A stretch of DNA of 64,000 nt from positions 57,856 through 121,855 of the forward strand of contig NZ_QHKS01000024.1 of assembly GCF_003353175.1 (NCBI RefSeq), in the 5' to 3' direction. Below, piece by piece: positions 52,728 through 61,980 of the stretch. The notes beneath the pieces were generated by a model. The model was not told the DNA's origin and did not search any database. It saw nothing but the letters and a program-made list of their open reading frames with translations. Position numbers and translations under genes: made by a program. The DNA is from Paraburkholderia lacunae (GTDB taxonomy: Bacteria; Pseudomonadota; Gammaproteobacteria; Burkholderiales; Burkholderiaceae). Position 1 is the stretch's first letter; each line of letters opens with the position of its first letter.

Positions 52728-54536
52728 ATGAAGATGTCGCGTAAAAAGATTGCAATCCTGGTGGTCGGTCTTCTGGTCGTGGCCGGCGTGATCATTCAGG
52801 CGGTGTGGCGTCCATTTGCGCATCGCAAGGCCGCCGAAACCGGCGAAATCGTGCTCGATATTCATCACCCGGATGCGGTGATCGACAGTGAAGCGCTCTC
52901 GCGTCTGCCGCGCGACATTCTGCGCGTGCCGCTGTTGCACGACGTGCTCACGCAAGACTTCGTCGACTATTACGAGTCGGACAATACGCGGCTTTCCGCC
53001 GAGGGCGCGCTGCGGCGTCTCGCGTTCGAACATCAGCTCGACTGGCGCGACGAACTGATCCGCCGCGTGTTCGACGAACCCGCGCACGTGCTGCTGTGGC
53101 GCTCGCCGGATGGACGCCTCGGCTACTGGGTGATGTCGATGCGCCGCAACGGGCTGGCGAAGCTGCTGCAAGGTTTCGGCAACGTCGCCGCGAGCGACGC
53201 GCAGTTGAGCCAGGTCGCCAGGCTGTCCGGCGGCGTGCCGGTCTACGCATTGAAGCTGGCAGTCGGCCGCACGATATTGTTCGCTACCAAAGACGATCGC
53301 CTCGTCGTGCTGTCCGCTCCCGGCGTGCTGCTCGATGCGAAGGGCGGCTTGCTCGGCGAGCGGGCTGACGCGGTGTCGGAGATGCTGTCGTCAGGCCGCG
53401 ACGACGCAGCGCGCGTCTATCAGCTGGACGCGCCCGGCGATGCACCGAAGGGGCATCGGCTAGTGGTGTCGGCCAATTACCTGTCGTTCGGTTATCAGGC
53501 GTTCTTCTCCGGTATCGACGCGTTGCGCTTCGACTTTTCGCCGAATGGAAGCGCTGCGGCGAACTGGCAAACCGCCGCGCTGATCGAGCCGGGCAAGTTG
53601 CCGCAGCATTGGAACAGCGCTGACTTGTGGCGCGCGCTGCCGGCCAACCCGGCGGCGTGCACGAGCTTGCCGGCGGACTGGAAGGAAGCGTCGGGTCTGC
53701 TCGGCAAAGTGGCCGATGCGGGTGCGCAAGGCGCGACGGCGATCGGCGACCAGCTCGCGGGTCCCGCGGCCGTCTGCTGGTATGCGAAGTCCACGCTGGT
53801 CGCACCGTTGTTCGTCGCGCGCGTGAAGACGCAGGATGCGGCGAGCAGCGCCGCGCTGAAGGCTGCGCTCGGCAAGACCTTCGGCAACGTGATCGGCGCG
53901 TATGAAGCCAAGGCCGCTCAATCCGGCGAGGCCGGCGGGGACTATCGCCGCCTGCCGGTCACGACGCGCGAGCAGGGCGCCGACGTCACCGTGTGGCAAC
54001 GGCCGGTCAGCGCGCGTGCGGGCACTGCGCTGTCGAGCAAGGCGCCGTTCGCTTCGCAACTGTCGGCGGAACGCTATTTCCCGGTGACGCTCGCGCTGGC
54101 GCGCGGCTATATGGTCTTCTCTCCCGATGCGCGTCTGGTCGACGATACGCTCGCCGTGCTCGACAAGCGCTATCCTGCGCTCGCCGACACGCTTGCGCCG
54201 CAGCGTCTGCCGCGCACGATGCTCACGCTGACGCCTTCGTCCGCGGCTGCGCTGATCGAGCGCGAAGCGGGCGCGGCGTTGCCGCCCGATCAGGAGTCGG
54301 TGTTCCGCAACGCGTCGCGCACCCACCTCGTGCCGAAGCTGCATGCGCTCGCGCACTATCCGCCGGTGTCGTTGACGTTGCCGCAGGACCTGCCGGGTTC
54401 GACGGGCTGGGTGCCGGTCGAATGGTGGTTCGATCGTGCGAAGGTGGGTGCCGGTGCGGATGCCGGTGGCGCAGCGGGTGTGGCGACGGGTGGTGCCGAT
54501 ACGCCAGCGGATCTGCCCGGCACCGAGGGCGACTAA
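52728..54536 (+). CDS. yfaA: DUF2138 protein (YfaA-like)
   Basis: This 602-residue protein matches DUF2138, the family of E. coli YfaA. A short basic start is followed by one membrane helix (IAILVVGLLVVAGVIIQAVW), so it is anchored in the inner membrane with a large periplasmic domain. The domain includes DIHHPDAVIDSEALSRLPRDILRVP, LLTQDFVDYY-type segments and YFPVTLALARGYMVFSPDARLVDDTL. The tail is Gly/Ala-rich. No catalytic motif is visible. It is the first gene of a six-gene operon and its stop directly precedes the GTG of the next gene. Confidence 0.88.
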   Translation: MKMSRKKIAILVVGLLVVAGVIIQAVWRPFAHRKAAETGEIVLDIHHPDAVIDSEALSRLPRDILRVPLLHDVLTQDFVDYYESDNTRLSAEGALRRLAFEHQLDWRDELIRRVFDEPAHVLLWRSPDGRLGYWVMSMRRNGLAKLLQGFGNVAASDAQLSQVARLSGGVPVYALKLAVGRTILFATKDDRLVVLSAPGVLLDAKGGLLGERADAVSEMLSSGRDDAARVYQLDAPGDAPKGHRLVVSANYLSFGYQAFFSGIDALRFDFSPNGSAAANWQTAALIEPGKLPQHWNSADLWRALPANPAACTSLPADWKEASGLLGKVADAGAQGATAIGDQLAGPAAVCWYAKSTLVAPLFVARVKTQDAASSAALKAALGKTFGNVIGAYEAKAAQSGEAGGDYRRLPVTTREQGADVTVWQRPVSARAGTALSSKAPFASQLSAERYFPVTLALARGYMVFSPDARLVDDTLAVLDKRYPALADTLAPQRLPRTMLTLTPSSAAALIEREAGAALPPDQESVFRNASRTHLVPKLHALAHYPPVSLTLPQDLPGSTGWVPVEWWFDRAKVGAGADAGGAAGVATGGADTPADLPGTEGD

Positions 54537-55373
54537 GTGCGCGGTCTTCACGTCCCCGGCGTGGCGTTCGCGGCGGATGCGCGCGCCAAGGCGTACGCGC
54601 GTGAGCGTGCGCCTGAGCGTGCGCCTGAGCACGCCTCTGGACACGCGCCCGCAGCACATGCAGACGCCCACCCGTACACCATGCCTGCCGCCACTCGCCG
54701 CGCCTGGCTCGCGCGTGCCGCCGCAGCGTTCGTCATGGCGAGCCTCGCGCCGTATGCGAGCGCGCTCACCAGCACCACCGCCGCGCCCGATCCCGATGCA
54801 CTCTCGCCCCAGCAATCGGCGGCATTTCGCGCATGGTTCGTGCGCATCGTCGATCAGCAGATGCGGCGCGGCCCGACGCCGCGGTGGACGCAACGCGATT
54901 GCGCGGGTCTCGTGCGCTTTGCCGTCGGCGAAACCCTCAAGCCGCACGACAGCAAATGGCTGCGTGCGAACGGCATGACCAGTCTCGCGGACACCAGCAG
55001 CATACCGCCCGAATTGCAGCTGTCCGCATCGCAACGCACGCTCGCCAATCGCTGGACTCAGCTCGACGGTTCCACCGGCGCGTATGCGTCGGCGATTGCG
55101 CTGATTCAACGCAACAGCCGTTTTGTTTCGAAGGACGTCAATCAGGCGCTGCCTGGCGACCTGCTGTTCTTCGACCAGGGCGACGACCAGCATCTGATGA
55201 TCTGGCTGGATCGCTACATCGCTTATCACACAGGCACCGTTACGCCGACCGATACGGGTCTGCGCGCCGTGGCCGTCTCCGACCTGATGCAATGGAAAGA
55301 TTCCCGCTGGCAGCCGCTCGACGGCAATCCGAATTTCGTTGGCGTGTTTCGTTTGGACTTTTTGACACCATGA
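54537..55373 (+). CDS. yfaT: DUF1175 protein (YfaT-like), NlpC/P60-like pattern
   Basis: This protein of up to 278 residues matches DUF1175 (YfaT). The GTG at 54537 follows a GAGGG signal and touches the previous stop. The first 48 codons are Arg/Ala/His-rich with 12-base repeats, so a start at the ATG at 54681 (230 residues) is also possible. The family part begins with a signal peptide (ARAAAAFVMASLAPYASA). Then RDCAGLVRFAVGE supplies a Cys, and GDLLFFDQGDDQHLMIWL supplies a His in the same spacing style as NlpC/P60 cysteine peptidases. This likeness is my reading, not a tested fact. The stop overlaps the next start (ATGA). Confidence 0.85.
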   Translation: MRGLHVPGVAFAADARAKAYARERAPERAPEHASGHAPAAHADAHPYTMPAATRRAWLARAAAAFVMASLAPYASALTSTTAAPDPDALSPQQSAAFRAWFVRIVDQQMRRGPTPRWTQRDCAGLVRFAVGETLKPHDSKWLRANGMTSLADTSSIPPELQLSASQRTLANRWTQLDGSTGAYASAIALIQRNSRFVSKDVNQALPGDLLFFDQGDDQHLMIWLDRYIAYHTGTVTPTDTGLRAVAVSDLMQWKDSRWQPLDGNPNFVGVFRLDFLTP

Positions 55374-58300
55374 CCCGAATGATTTCCGTCACCGCTTCGA
55401 GCAGCTGGCTCGGCAACGCGCGGCGTCGCGCGGCTTTCACGTTGGCGGCGCTCTTCGCCGCCATGACGCTGGCCATCGCGCCGGCCTATGCCGACGACGC
55501 CGCGGCGAAGGACGACGATGCATCGAGCGCCTCGGCGGATAACAACATCGCCGCGAACCCCACGCTGCGAACCGCGCCGTCGAGCAATTTCGCTGCGCAG
55601 AAGGTCGATGGTCAGCCGTTCTTCCTGCTCTCGGATGCGAGCTTCGGCAGCGATCAACTGGCGCAGGTGCGGCTGGAGGCGCCCGGCCGCGAGTTCAAGG
55701 ATGCGCTGCAAGCGTATGGCGGCGCGGACATCGTCGTGTACCGCGTGCCGAAGCCGCTGGACTTTCTGAAGGCGCAGAAGAATCTGCATCGACTGAACGT
55801 CGCGCCGAATTATCAGGGCGAAGGGCTCGCGAACACGCTGGCCTATCTCTGGGACCGTTGGTTCACCGAAGCACGCCGTGCGTGGCAGCGCGTGCTCTCG
55901 TTCGCGACGCGCAGCAAGGCGACCGAGGCCGCGCCGCAATTCAGGCTCGGCGAGCAGACCGGCAAGCAGACGCAGTTCCAGCCGAACTCGCAGTTCGCGC
56001 CGCTCAAGGGCTACGACCTGGTCGCGCGCTTTCGCTATCCGATCTGGGACGCAAAGGTGATCCAGCCGCCGAAGGGCGTCAATCTCGAAGGCAGCAGCAG
56101 CAACTTTATCGAGGCGAGTTCGGGCAACGTGATGATTCCGGTCGGCAAGCTGCCGCCGGGGCTGTACATCGTCGAGGCGGTGATCGGCAACTATCGCGCG
56201 CATACGCTGCTGTTCGTGTCGGATACGGTCGCGGTCGTCAAGGCGGCGTCGAGCGGGATGCTGGTGTGGACCACGCGGCGCGATAACGGCAAGCCGGTCG
56301 CGAGCACCGAAGTGAACTGGACCGACGGCGTCGGCGTGCTGCAAAGCGGCACTACCGGCGGCGACGGCGCACTCGTGCTGCAACACGTGAGCCCCGAGCG
56401 CAGCTACGTGCTCGGCGCCGATCCGCAAGGCGGCGTGTTCGTGTCGGAGAATTTCTACTACGACAGCGAGATCTACAACACGAAGATCTACGCGGTCACC
56501 GACCGCCCGATGTACCGTCCGGGCGACGCGGTGCATGTGAAGTTCATCGGCCGCACGTTCCAGAACGCGACGCAATCGTCCGCGCCGGCCGACGCCGACA
56601 TCAAGCTCGACGTGCTCGATCCGAACGGCGCGCCGGTTGCGAACAACATGGTGCACTTCGCGTCAGCGACTGGCGCGGACACGTCGTTCACGCTTCCCGC
56701 CGATGCCACCGCCGGTGGCTACACGCTGCGCTTCGATTACAACGGCGATGTATACGGCAGCGCATTTCGCGTCGCCGAATATGTGAAGCCGCATTTCGAC
56801 GTCAATCTGTCGATGGACAAAGCGGACTACGCGACGGGCGAGCCGCTGAAGGGCAAGATCCAGTTGCGCTATCCGGACGGCAAGCCGGTGCGCGACAGCA
56901 AGATTTCGGTCACGCTGCGCGCGCAGAAAGTGACCATTGTCGACGGCGAATTGCGTTACGCGGGTCTGTTTCCGGTCAAGCTGGAGCAGCAGGAACTGAA
57001 GACCGACAGCGACGGCGACGCGAGTCTCACGCTGCCCGCCGCCAAAGAGCCGAGCCGCTATGCGTTGACCTTGTTCGCCCAGGACGGCGCGGCCTACAAG
57101 GTGCGCGTCACGCGTGAAGTGCTGATCGCGCGCGGCGCGACGCCTTATCGTTTGTCGACGGCGAAGTCGTTTTCGCAGCCGAAGGAAACGGTCAGCTTCG
57201 ATCTGCAAGCGCTCGGCCCGCTCGACCCTGCGTCGCGTGCGCCGGCCAGGTGGGAATGGACCCGGCTCGAATCGCAGACGCATGGCGAAGGCGTGCTCAA
57301 GGCATCGGCTGCGGGCGGCAAACTGGCGTTCCCGGTGCAATTCGACCAACCGGGTTCGTACATGCTGTCGGTCAAGGACGACACGGGCAATCTGCTCGCC
57401 GCCGCCAGCCATTGGGTAGCGGGCGACGGCGTGAAGGCGATTCCGGGCAGCGTCGAGATCGTCTTCGATCGCGACAAGTACCGGATCGGCGACACCGCCG
57501 AAGCGCTGATTACTTTCCCGATGCCGGTGGACGACGCGCTGCTGACGCTGGAGCGCGACAACGTCGAACGCCGCGCGCTGCTCACGGCGGGCGGCGACTG
57601 GCTGCAACTGCAACGCGTCGCGCCGTCGCAATGGAAGGCGCGTATCAAGGTCGGCGAAAATTTTGCGCCGAACATGACGTTCTCGGTGCTGTACGTGCAT
57701 GCCGGCGAATACGTGTTTCAGAACGCGGGCATCGTGGTCGCGCAGCCGCAGATCGAACTGAATGTGAAGAGCGACAAGCCGGTGTACGGTCCGGGCGATA
57801 CCGTCACGCTGAACTTCGACAGCGCGCTGAACGGCAAGCCGGAAGCGGCGAATCTGACCGTGAGCGTGGTGGATGAAATGGTCTACGTGTTGCAGCCGGA
57901 AATCGCGCCGAACATCGTCGACTTTTTCTATCACCCGCGCCGTAACAACGTGCGGACGTCGTCGAGTTTGTCGTTCATTACCTACGACCTCGCGCGCTCG
58001 CCGTTGAAGGGCGCGCCGGGCGGCCCGCAACGCGAGAATTACAACCAACGCGGCGTGAAGGTGCTCGAACGTCCGCGCCGCGACGACCAGGACACGGCCG
58101 CGTGGGAAGGCAATCTGAAGACCGACGCCAACGGTCGCGCCACGATGACGTTCAGGATGCCGGACTCGCTGGCGCGCTGGCGCGTCACCGTGCGCGCGGC
58201 GGCGCCGGACGGCATGGTCGGTCAGCGCACCGCGTATGTGCGTTCGGACAAGGCGCTGTATCTGAAGTGGAGCGGCCCGTCGCATTTCCGCGTCAACGAT

Positions 58301-60196
58301 CAGCCGGCCGTCGACATGATCGCGTTCAATCAGACCGACGCGGACATGGACGCCGAGTGGGCGGTCGACGGCGGCGGCCTGTCGTTGAATCAGAAGGTCA
58401 CGCTCAAGCGCGGCGCGAATTATCTGCGTCTGCCGACCGGCGCGCTGAAGGCCGGCGTGATCAACGCGACGCTGCGCCGCGCGGGTAAGGAGGTGGACCG
58501 TTTGCAGACCACCATCCATCTCGATGCGAGCGGCTGGCTCGATCTGCATCAGAACACCGTTACGCTCGACGGCTCGAACAAGCCGCTCAATTTGCCGCAA
58601 GACGCTCAGGACGTCAGCGTGCGTTTTGTCGGCAGCGCGGCGAGCGCGTTCGCGCGCGTCGCCGACGATCTGATCAACTATCCGTACGGTTGCGCTGAGC
58701 AAACCTCGAGCCGTCTGATTCCGCTCGCGCTCGCACACGATGCCATCGGCCGCGGCGACAACGCCAGTTCGACGCAAGGGCTCGAAGCGCTGCTGCGCAA
58801 TCAGCGGCAGCGTCTCGCAATGCTGGCGGGCGTCGGCGGCACGTTCGGCTGGTGGGGCGATACGACCGGCGGCAGTGCGCTGATGACGGCCTACGCGTAT
58901 TACGCGGATTGGCTCGCAAGCCGCAGCCTCGGCATTTCGCTGCCCGCCGACAACTGGCAGCACGCGATGGACGTGTATCGCGATGCGGGCGCGAAGGAGC
59001 CGCTGCTGCACCGCGCGCTGGCGCTGTGGCTGATGCAGCAGATGGGCTTGCCGGTCGCGACGCCGGTATCGGGTGTCGCGGGCGATTTGCTGAGCGATGC
59101 CGCGGCATCGGGCAATGCGGCGGCGCCTGGCGGCACGTATGGCGCGTCGGACAGCATCGTGTTCGCGCAGGCGGACTCGCCGCGCGGCAAGCACGTGGCG
59201 ACGCTGCTGATCGCCGGCATGGCGCGCGGTGCGGGCGCTCAACTGCCGGTTGGGTTCGATGCGGCGGCGAGCGCCGCGCGCGTCGCCTTGGCCAGCGATC
59301 CCGCGCCGCTCGTGCAAAGCCTGTTGTACATGACGGGCGGGGACGGTGGCGCAGCGGTCGATGCATCGGCCCTGCTCGCGAAAAGCAGCGCCGATTATCC
59401 GACGCTCGATCGCGCGCTGACGCTGCTGTGGCTGCGCAAGGCGCTCGGCGGCGACGTGGCGACTGCCTCGCTGCCGTCGTTGCGGGGCGCCGGCTGGACA
59501 CGCGCGGCGACGCCGACTGGCGCGCCGCTCTGGAAGTGGACCGGCGCGCCGCGCCCCGGAGAAAGTCCGCTTGGGGCATTGCCCGCAACACTCGATGCCG
59601 GCGCGGCGCGCGGCGATGTCAACGCGCTGGTCTCGTTCCGCAGTCATGTGAGCGAGGACAGCCGGCTGAACATCACAGTCGCGCGCCGTCTCTACAAACT
59701 GGAGCCACTCGAAGTGAAGGCCGATCCGAAAAAGGGCAACGCTGAATCCCTGCTGGGCCGCTCGGCGTTCACCGCGCGTCTCGTAAAGCCAAGCGATGCG
59801 ATCGACAGCAATGCGCTGTATATCGACGAAGTCGCGCTCACGCCGCGTTCGGGCAACGCATACCACTACGGTCTGCTCGATGTGCCGCTGCCGCCGGGCG
59901 GCAATGTCGAAGCGACCAGCTGGGGCGTCTCGATCGACGGATTGCCGGGTGCGAAGGAAGGCGCCAGCGGTCCGCAGCCGTTCCAACGCGCGGCATCGTA
60001 TGAGATGGGTGAGCTGGCTTATCACCAGCCGGTGCCCTTGCTCGATCGGCCGGTGACGCTGCGGCAACTGGTGCGCTTCGCATTGCCGGGCACGTTCGCG
60101 TTGCCGCCGGCGCGCTACTTCCGCATGTATCAGCCGGACGCGAAAGCGTTCGAAGGCGGCAAGAGCGATCGTATGACGACGCTGCGCATCGAGTAA
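55370..60196 (+). CDS. yfaS: Bacterial alpha-2-macroglobulin with intact thioester motif (YfaS/MagD-like)
   Basis: This 1608-residue periplasmic protein belongs to the bacterial alpha-2-macroglobulin family, which traps proteases after bait cleavage. A signal peptide ends near AYA. Macroglobulin domains are visible through DRPMYRPGDAVHVKFIGR (about residue 379) and later beta-rich domains. The TED-side motif FRMPDSLARWRVTVRAAAPDG precedes the thioester motif YPYGCAEQ, with Cys1108 and Gln1111 in the CxEQ pattern needed for a covalent bond. The C-terminus ends FRMYQPDAKAFEGGKSD, typical of YfaS. It starts within the last bases of the DUF1175 gene. Length and order match E. coli yfaS and P. aeruginosa magD. 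Confidence 0.94.
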   Translation: MTRMISVTASSSWLGNARRRAAFTLAALFAAMTLAIAPAYADDAAAKDDDASSASADNNIAANPTLRTAPSSNFAAQKVDGQPFFLLSDASFGSDQLAQVRLEAPGREFKDALQAYGGADIVVYRVPKPLDFLKAQKNLHRLNVAPNYQGEGLANTLAYLWDRWFTEARRAWQRVLSFATRSKATEAAPQFRLGEQTGKQTQFQPNSQFAPLKGYDLVARFRYPIWDAKVIQPPKGVNLEGSSSNFIEASSGNVMIPVGKLPPGLYIVEAVIGNYRAHTLLFVSDTVAVVKAASSGMLVWTTRRDNGKPVASTEVNWTDGVGVLQSGTTGGDGALVLQHVSPERSYVLGADPQGGVFVSENFYYDSEIYNTKIYAVTDRPMYRPGDAVHVKFIGRTFQNATQSSAPADADIKLDVLDPNGAPVANNMVHFASATGADTSFTLPADATAGGYTLRFDYNGDVYGSAFRVAEYVKPHFDVNLSMDKADYATGEPLKGKIQLRYPDGKPVRDSKISVTLRAQKVTIVDGELRYAGLFPVKLEQQELKTDSDGDASLTLPAAKEPSRYALTLFAQDGAAYKVRVTREVLIARGATPYRLSTAKSFSQPKETVSFDLQALGPLDPASRAPARWEWTRLESQTHGEGVLKASAAGGKLAFPVQFDQPGSYMLSVKDDTGNLLAAASHWVAGDGVKAIPGSVEIVFDRDKYRIGDTAEALITFPMPVDDALLTLERDNVERRALLTAGGDWLQLQRVAPSQWKARIKVGENFAPNMTFSVLYVHAGEYVFQNAGIVVAQPQIELNVKSDKPVYGPGDTVTLNFDSALNGKPEAANLTVSVVDEMVYVLQPEIAPNIVDFFYHPRRNNVRTSSSLSFITYDLARSPLKGAPGGPQRENYNQRGVKVLERPRRDDQDTAAWEGNLKTDANGRATMTFRMPDSLARWRVTVRAAAPDGMVGQRTAYVRSDKALYLKWSGPSHFRVNDQPAVDMIAFNQTDADMDAEWAVDGGGLSLNQKVTLKRGANYLRLPTGALKAGVINATLRRAGKEVDRLQTTIHLDASGWLDLHQNTVTLDGSNKPLNLPQDAQDVSVRFVGSAASAFARVADDLINYPYGCAEQTSSRLIPLALAHDAIGRGDNASSTQGLEALLRNQRQRLAMLAGVGGTFGWWGDTTGGSALMTAYAYYADWLASRSLGISLPADNWQHAMDVYRDAGAKEPLLHRALALWLMQQMGLPVATPVSGVAGDLLSDAAASGNAAAPGGTYGASDSIVFAQADSPRGKHVATLLIAGMARGAGAQLPVGFDAAASAARVALASDPAPLVQSLLYMTGGDGGAAVDASALLAKSSADYPTLDRALTLLWLRKALGGDVATASLPSLRGAGWTRAATPTGAPLWKWTGAPRPGESPLGALPATLDAGAARGDVNALVSFRSHVSEDSRLNITVARRLYKLEPLEVKADPKKGNAESLLGRSAFTARLVKPSDAIDSNALYIDEVALTPRSGNAYHYGLLDVPLPPGGNVEATSWGVSIDGLPGAKEGASGPQPFQRAASYEMGELAYHQPVPLLDRPVTLRQLVRFALPGTFALPPARYFRMYQPDAKAFEGGKSDRMTTLRIE

Positions 60197-60207
60197 GCGA
60201 GACCGCC

Positions 60208-61980
60208 ATGTTCCCTGTTCTCAGGCACACGCGCGATCGTCTGGCAGCCACGCTGCGGATCGCACTCGCCGTCAGCGTGGGCTGTGTGTCGATCGGCGCG
60301 GCGGCGCAGAACGCCGCGGGCGTCCAGGCGCCGGCGGCATCGTCCACGCAGACGCTGCGGTTTGCGTGGCTGCGCGACGGTCAGGCTCAGCTCTGGCAGG
60401 TCAATGCCGATGGCGCGCTCGACGGCGTCTCGCCGCAATCCGGACGGCCGCTGCCCGCCTCTTTGGAGACGCCGCTCGGCAGTGTGTGGAAGCTGTTCGT
60501 CTACGGTTATCTCGTGGATCGCAACATCGCCACGCCGGATTACACCTGCAGCGGCGGCGATCCTGAAGAGGTGTACTGCTGCATGACGGGTGGCCACGTC
60601 GACCGTGAACACGCGCTGGTGCAATCGTGCGGCCGTTTTTTCGAACCCGCGCGTTTGCAACTCGATTCCGCCGACTGGCGCAAGTATTGGAGCGCGGCGC
60701 AGGCGCCCGTCTGGCTGCGCGACCTTCACGCGATGACGCCCACGCGCCGCGTGCCGGTCGGCGAACTGCTGGCCGCGTTGCAGGCGATGCCGGCACGGCC
60801 GCGCGAAGCGGCGGCGAGCACGCTGGTGTCGGTGCTGACGAGCGGGCGCGGCGAGGGCACGGTGTCGCTCTACGGCAGCGTGTTGCGCGCCAAGACGTGG
60901 ACGATGCCGGACCCGGCGCGGCCCGGCGCATCGATCGGCGGCGCGGCAGGCTGGCTTGCCGACGGTACGCCGGTGTGGCTCGGCGGTTCAGGCGGCAGCG
61001 CGCGCGTGCTGGCAGCCGCCGCGCCGCGCATCGCGCCTCTGCTCACGCAAGTCACCGTACCGGACGACGCCGCCTGCGTCGTGGTCGATTTCTTCACCCG
61101 CTATCCGATTCGCCAGGTGCTCGCCGACAAGGGTTCGGCCGCGGTGCCGGATGGTCCGTTGCGTGGCAGCTTCCGGATCGGCTTCGTCAACGGCAACTGG
61201 GCGCGCGTGGAAAGCCGCGGCGAATTGATGCTCGATCGCGACGACAAGGGCGCGCCGCAAGTGATCGGCCGCTTCGGGATGAACGACTATGTCGCGCGGG
61301 TGGTGGAGCGCGAGGGCGACACGAGCCAGCCGGAAGCGGCCAAGGCTTTGGCCGTGGTGGCGCGCACCTATGCCGTGCGGCACGGCAATCACGACCACGG
61401 CTGCCTGAATATCGACGACAGCAGCAGCACGCAACGCGTCCTGCCGCGCGAGCCGACCACCGCCGCACGCAGCGCCGCCGATCTGACCGACGCGCTGGTG
61501 CTGACCGGCGTATCCGTCCAGTATCACCACGACAAGGCTGCGCCGGGCCAGATGAGCTGGCTGGTCGCCAAGGCCCTGGCGCAAAACGGCCAGACCTTCG
61601 ATGAGATTCTTGCGCGCAACTGGCCGCAAGCGACGTTGACTTCGTTCCAGAGTCCTTTGTCCGGCGATTGCATCGCGGTGGCCGGCGCGCGTGAATGGCT
61701 GCAACGCAACGCGCCGTTGTGGGCGCGCCGCATGGATGGCGCAGCGGGTTACGAAACGCCCGATCTGCCGGCCGTGTGCGCGGTACGGGAAGGGCGGCCG
61801 TATGCGGACGCGCAGCGCAATCGCGTGTACGTGTACCGGCTGCAAACCGAAGAGGACCGCATCGCGCTTGCGCATGAATACATTCACCTCGCGTTCCAGC
61901 ATCACCCGCGCGGCGTCGACGAAGCGTTTGTCGAACGCACCGCGCGCACGTTGATCCGTACCGACAATTCGATCCAATGA
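60208..61980 (+). CDS. yfaQ: DUF2300 protein (YfaQ-like) with SxxK, SpoIID-like and HExxH parts
   Basis: This 590-residue secreted protein matches DUF2300 (YfaQ). After a signal peptide the first part (residues 45-270) shows an SxxK motif (SVWK), an SCG segment (ALVQSCGRFF) and KTW (LRAKTW), which mimic the SxxK/SxN/KTG triad of penicillin-binding proteins. The middle (about 345-490) reads MNDYVARVVEREG and AAKALAVVARTYAVRHG, the SpoIID pattern for glycan-strand cleavage. The C-terminal part has LAHEYIHLAFQHHPRGVDEAF, a zinc-peptidase-like HExxH. The domain matches are my reading of short motifs. It overlaps the next start (ATGA). Confidence 0.88.
   Translation: MFPVLRHTRDRLAATLRIALAVSVGCVSIGAAAQNAAGVQAPAASSTQTLRFAWLRDGQAQLWQVNADGALDGVSPQSGRPLPASLETPLGSVWKLFVYGYLVDRNIATPDYTCSGGDPEEVYCCMTGGHVDREHALVQSCGRFFEPARLQLDSADWRKYWSAAQAPVWLRDLHAMTPTRRVPVGELLAALQAMPARPREAAASTLVSVLTSGRGEGTVSLYGSVLRAKTWTMPDPARPGASIGGAAGWLADGTPVWLGGSGGSARVLAAAAPRIAPLLTQVTVPDDAACVVVDFFTRYPIRQVLADKGSAAVPDGPLRGSFRIGFVNGNWARVESRGELMLDRDDKGAPQVIGRFGMNDYVARVVEREGDTSQPEAAKALAVVARTYAVRHGNHDHGCLNIDDSSSTQRVLPREPTTAARSAADLTDALVLTGVSVQYHHDKAAPGQMSWLVAKALAQNGQTFDEILARNWPQATLTSFQSPLSGDCIAVAGAREWLQRNAPLWARRMDGAAGYETPDLPAVCAVREGRPYADAQRNRVYVYRLQTEEDRIALAHEYIHLAFQHHPRGVDEAFVERTARTLIRTDNSIQ

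Noticed and set aside
56663..60067. Antisense open frame of more than 1100 codons inside yfaS
   Set aside because: It is Arg/His-rich, has no family resemblance and runs exactly opposite a well-supported macroglobulin gene. Such frames are common in high-GC DNA.
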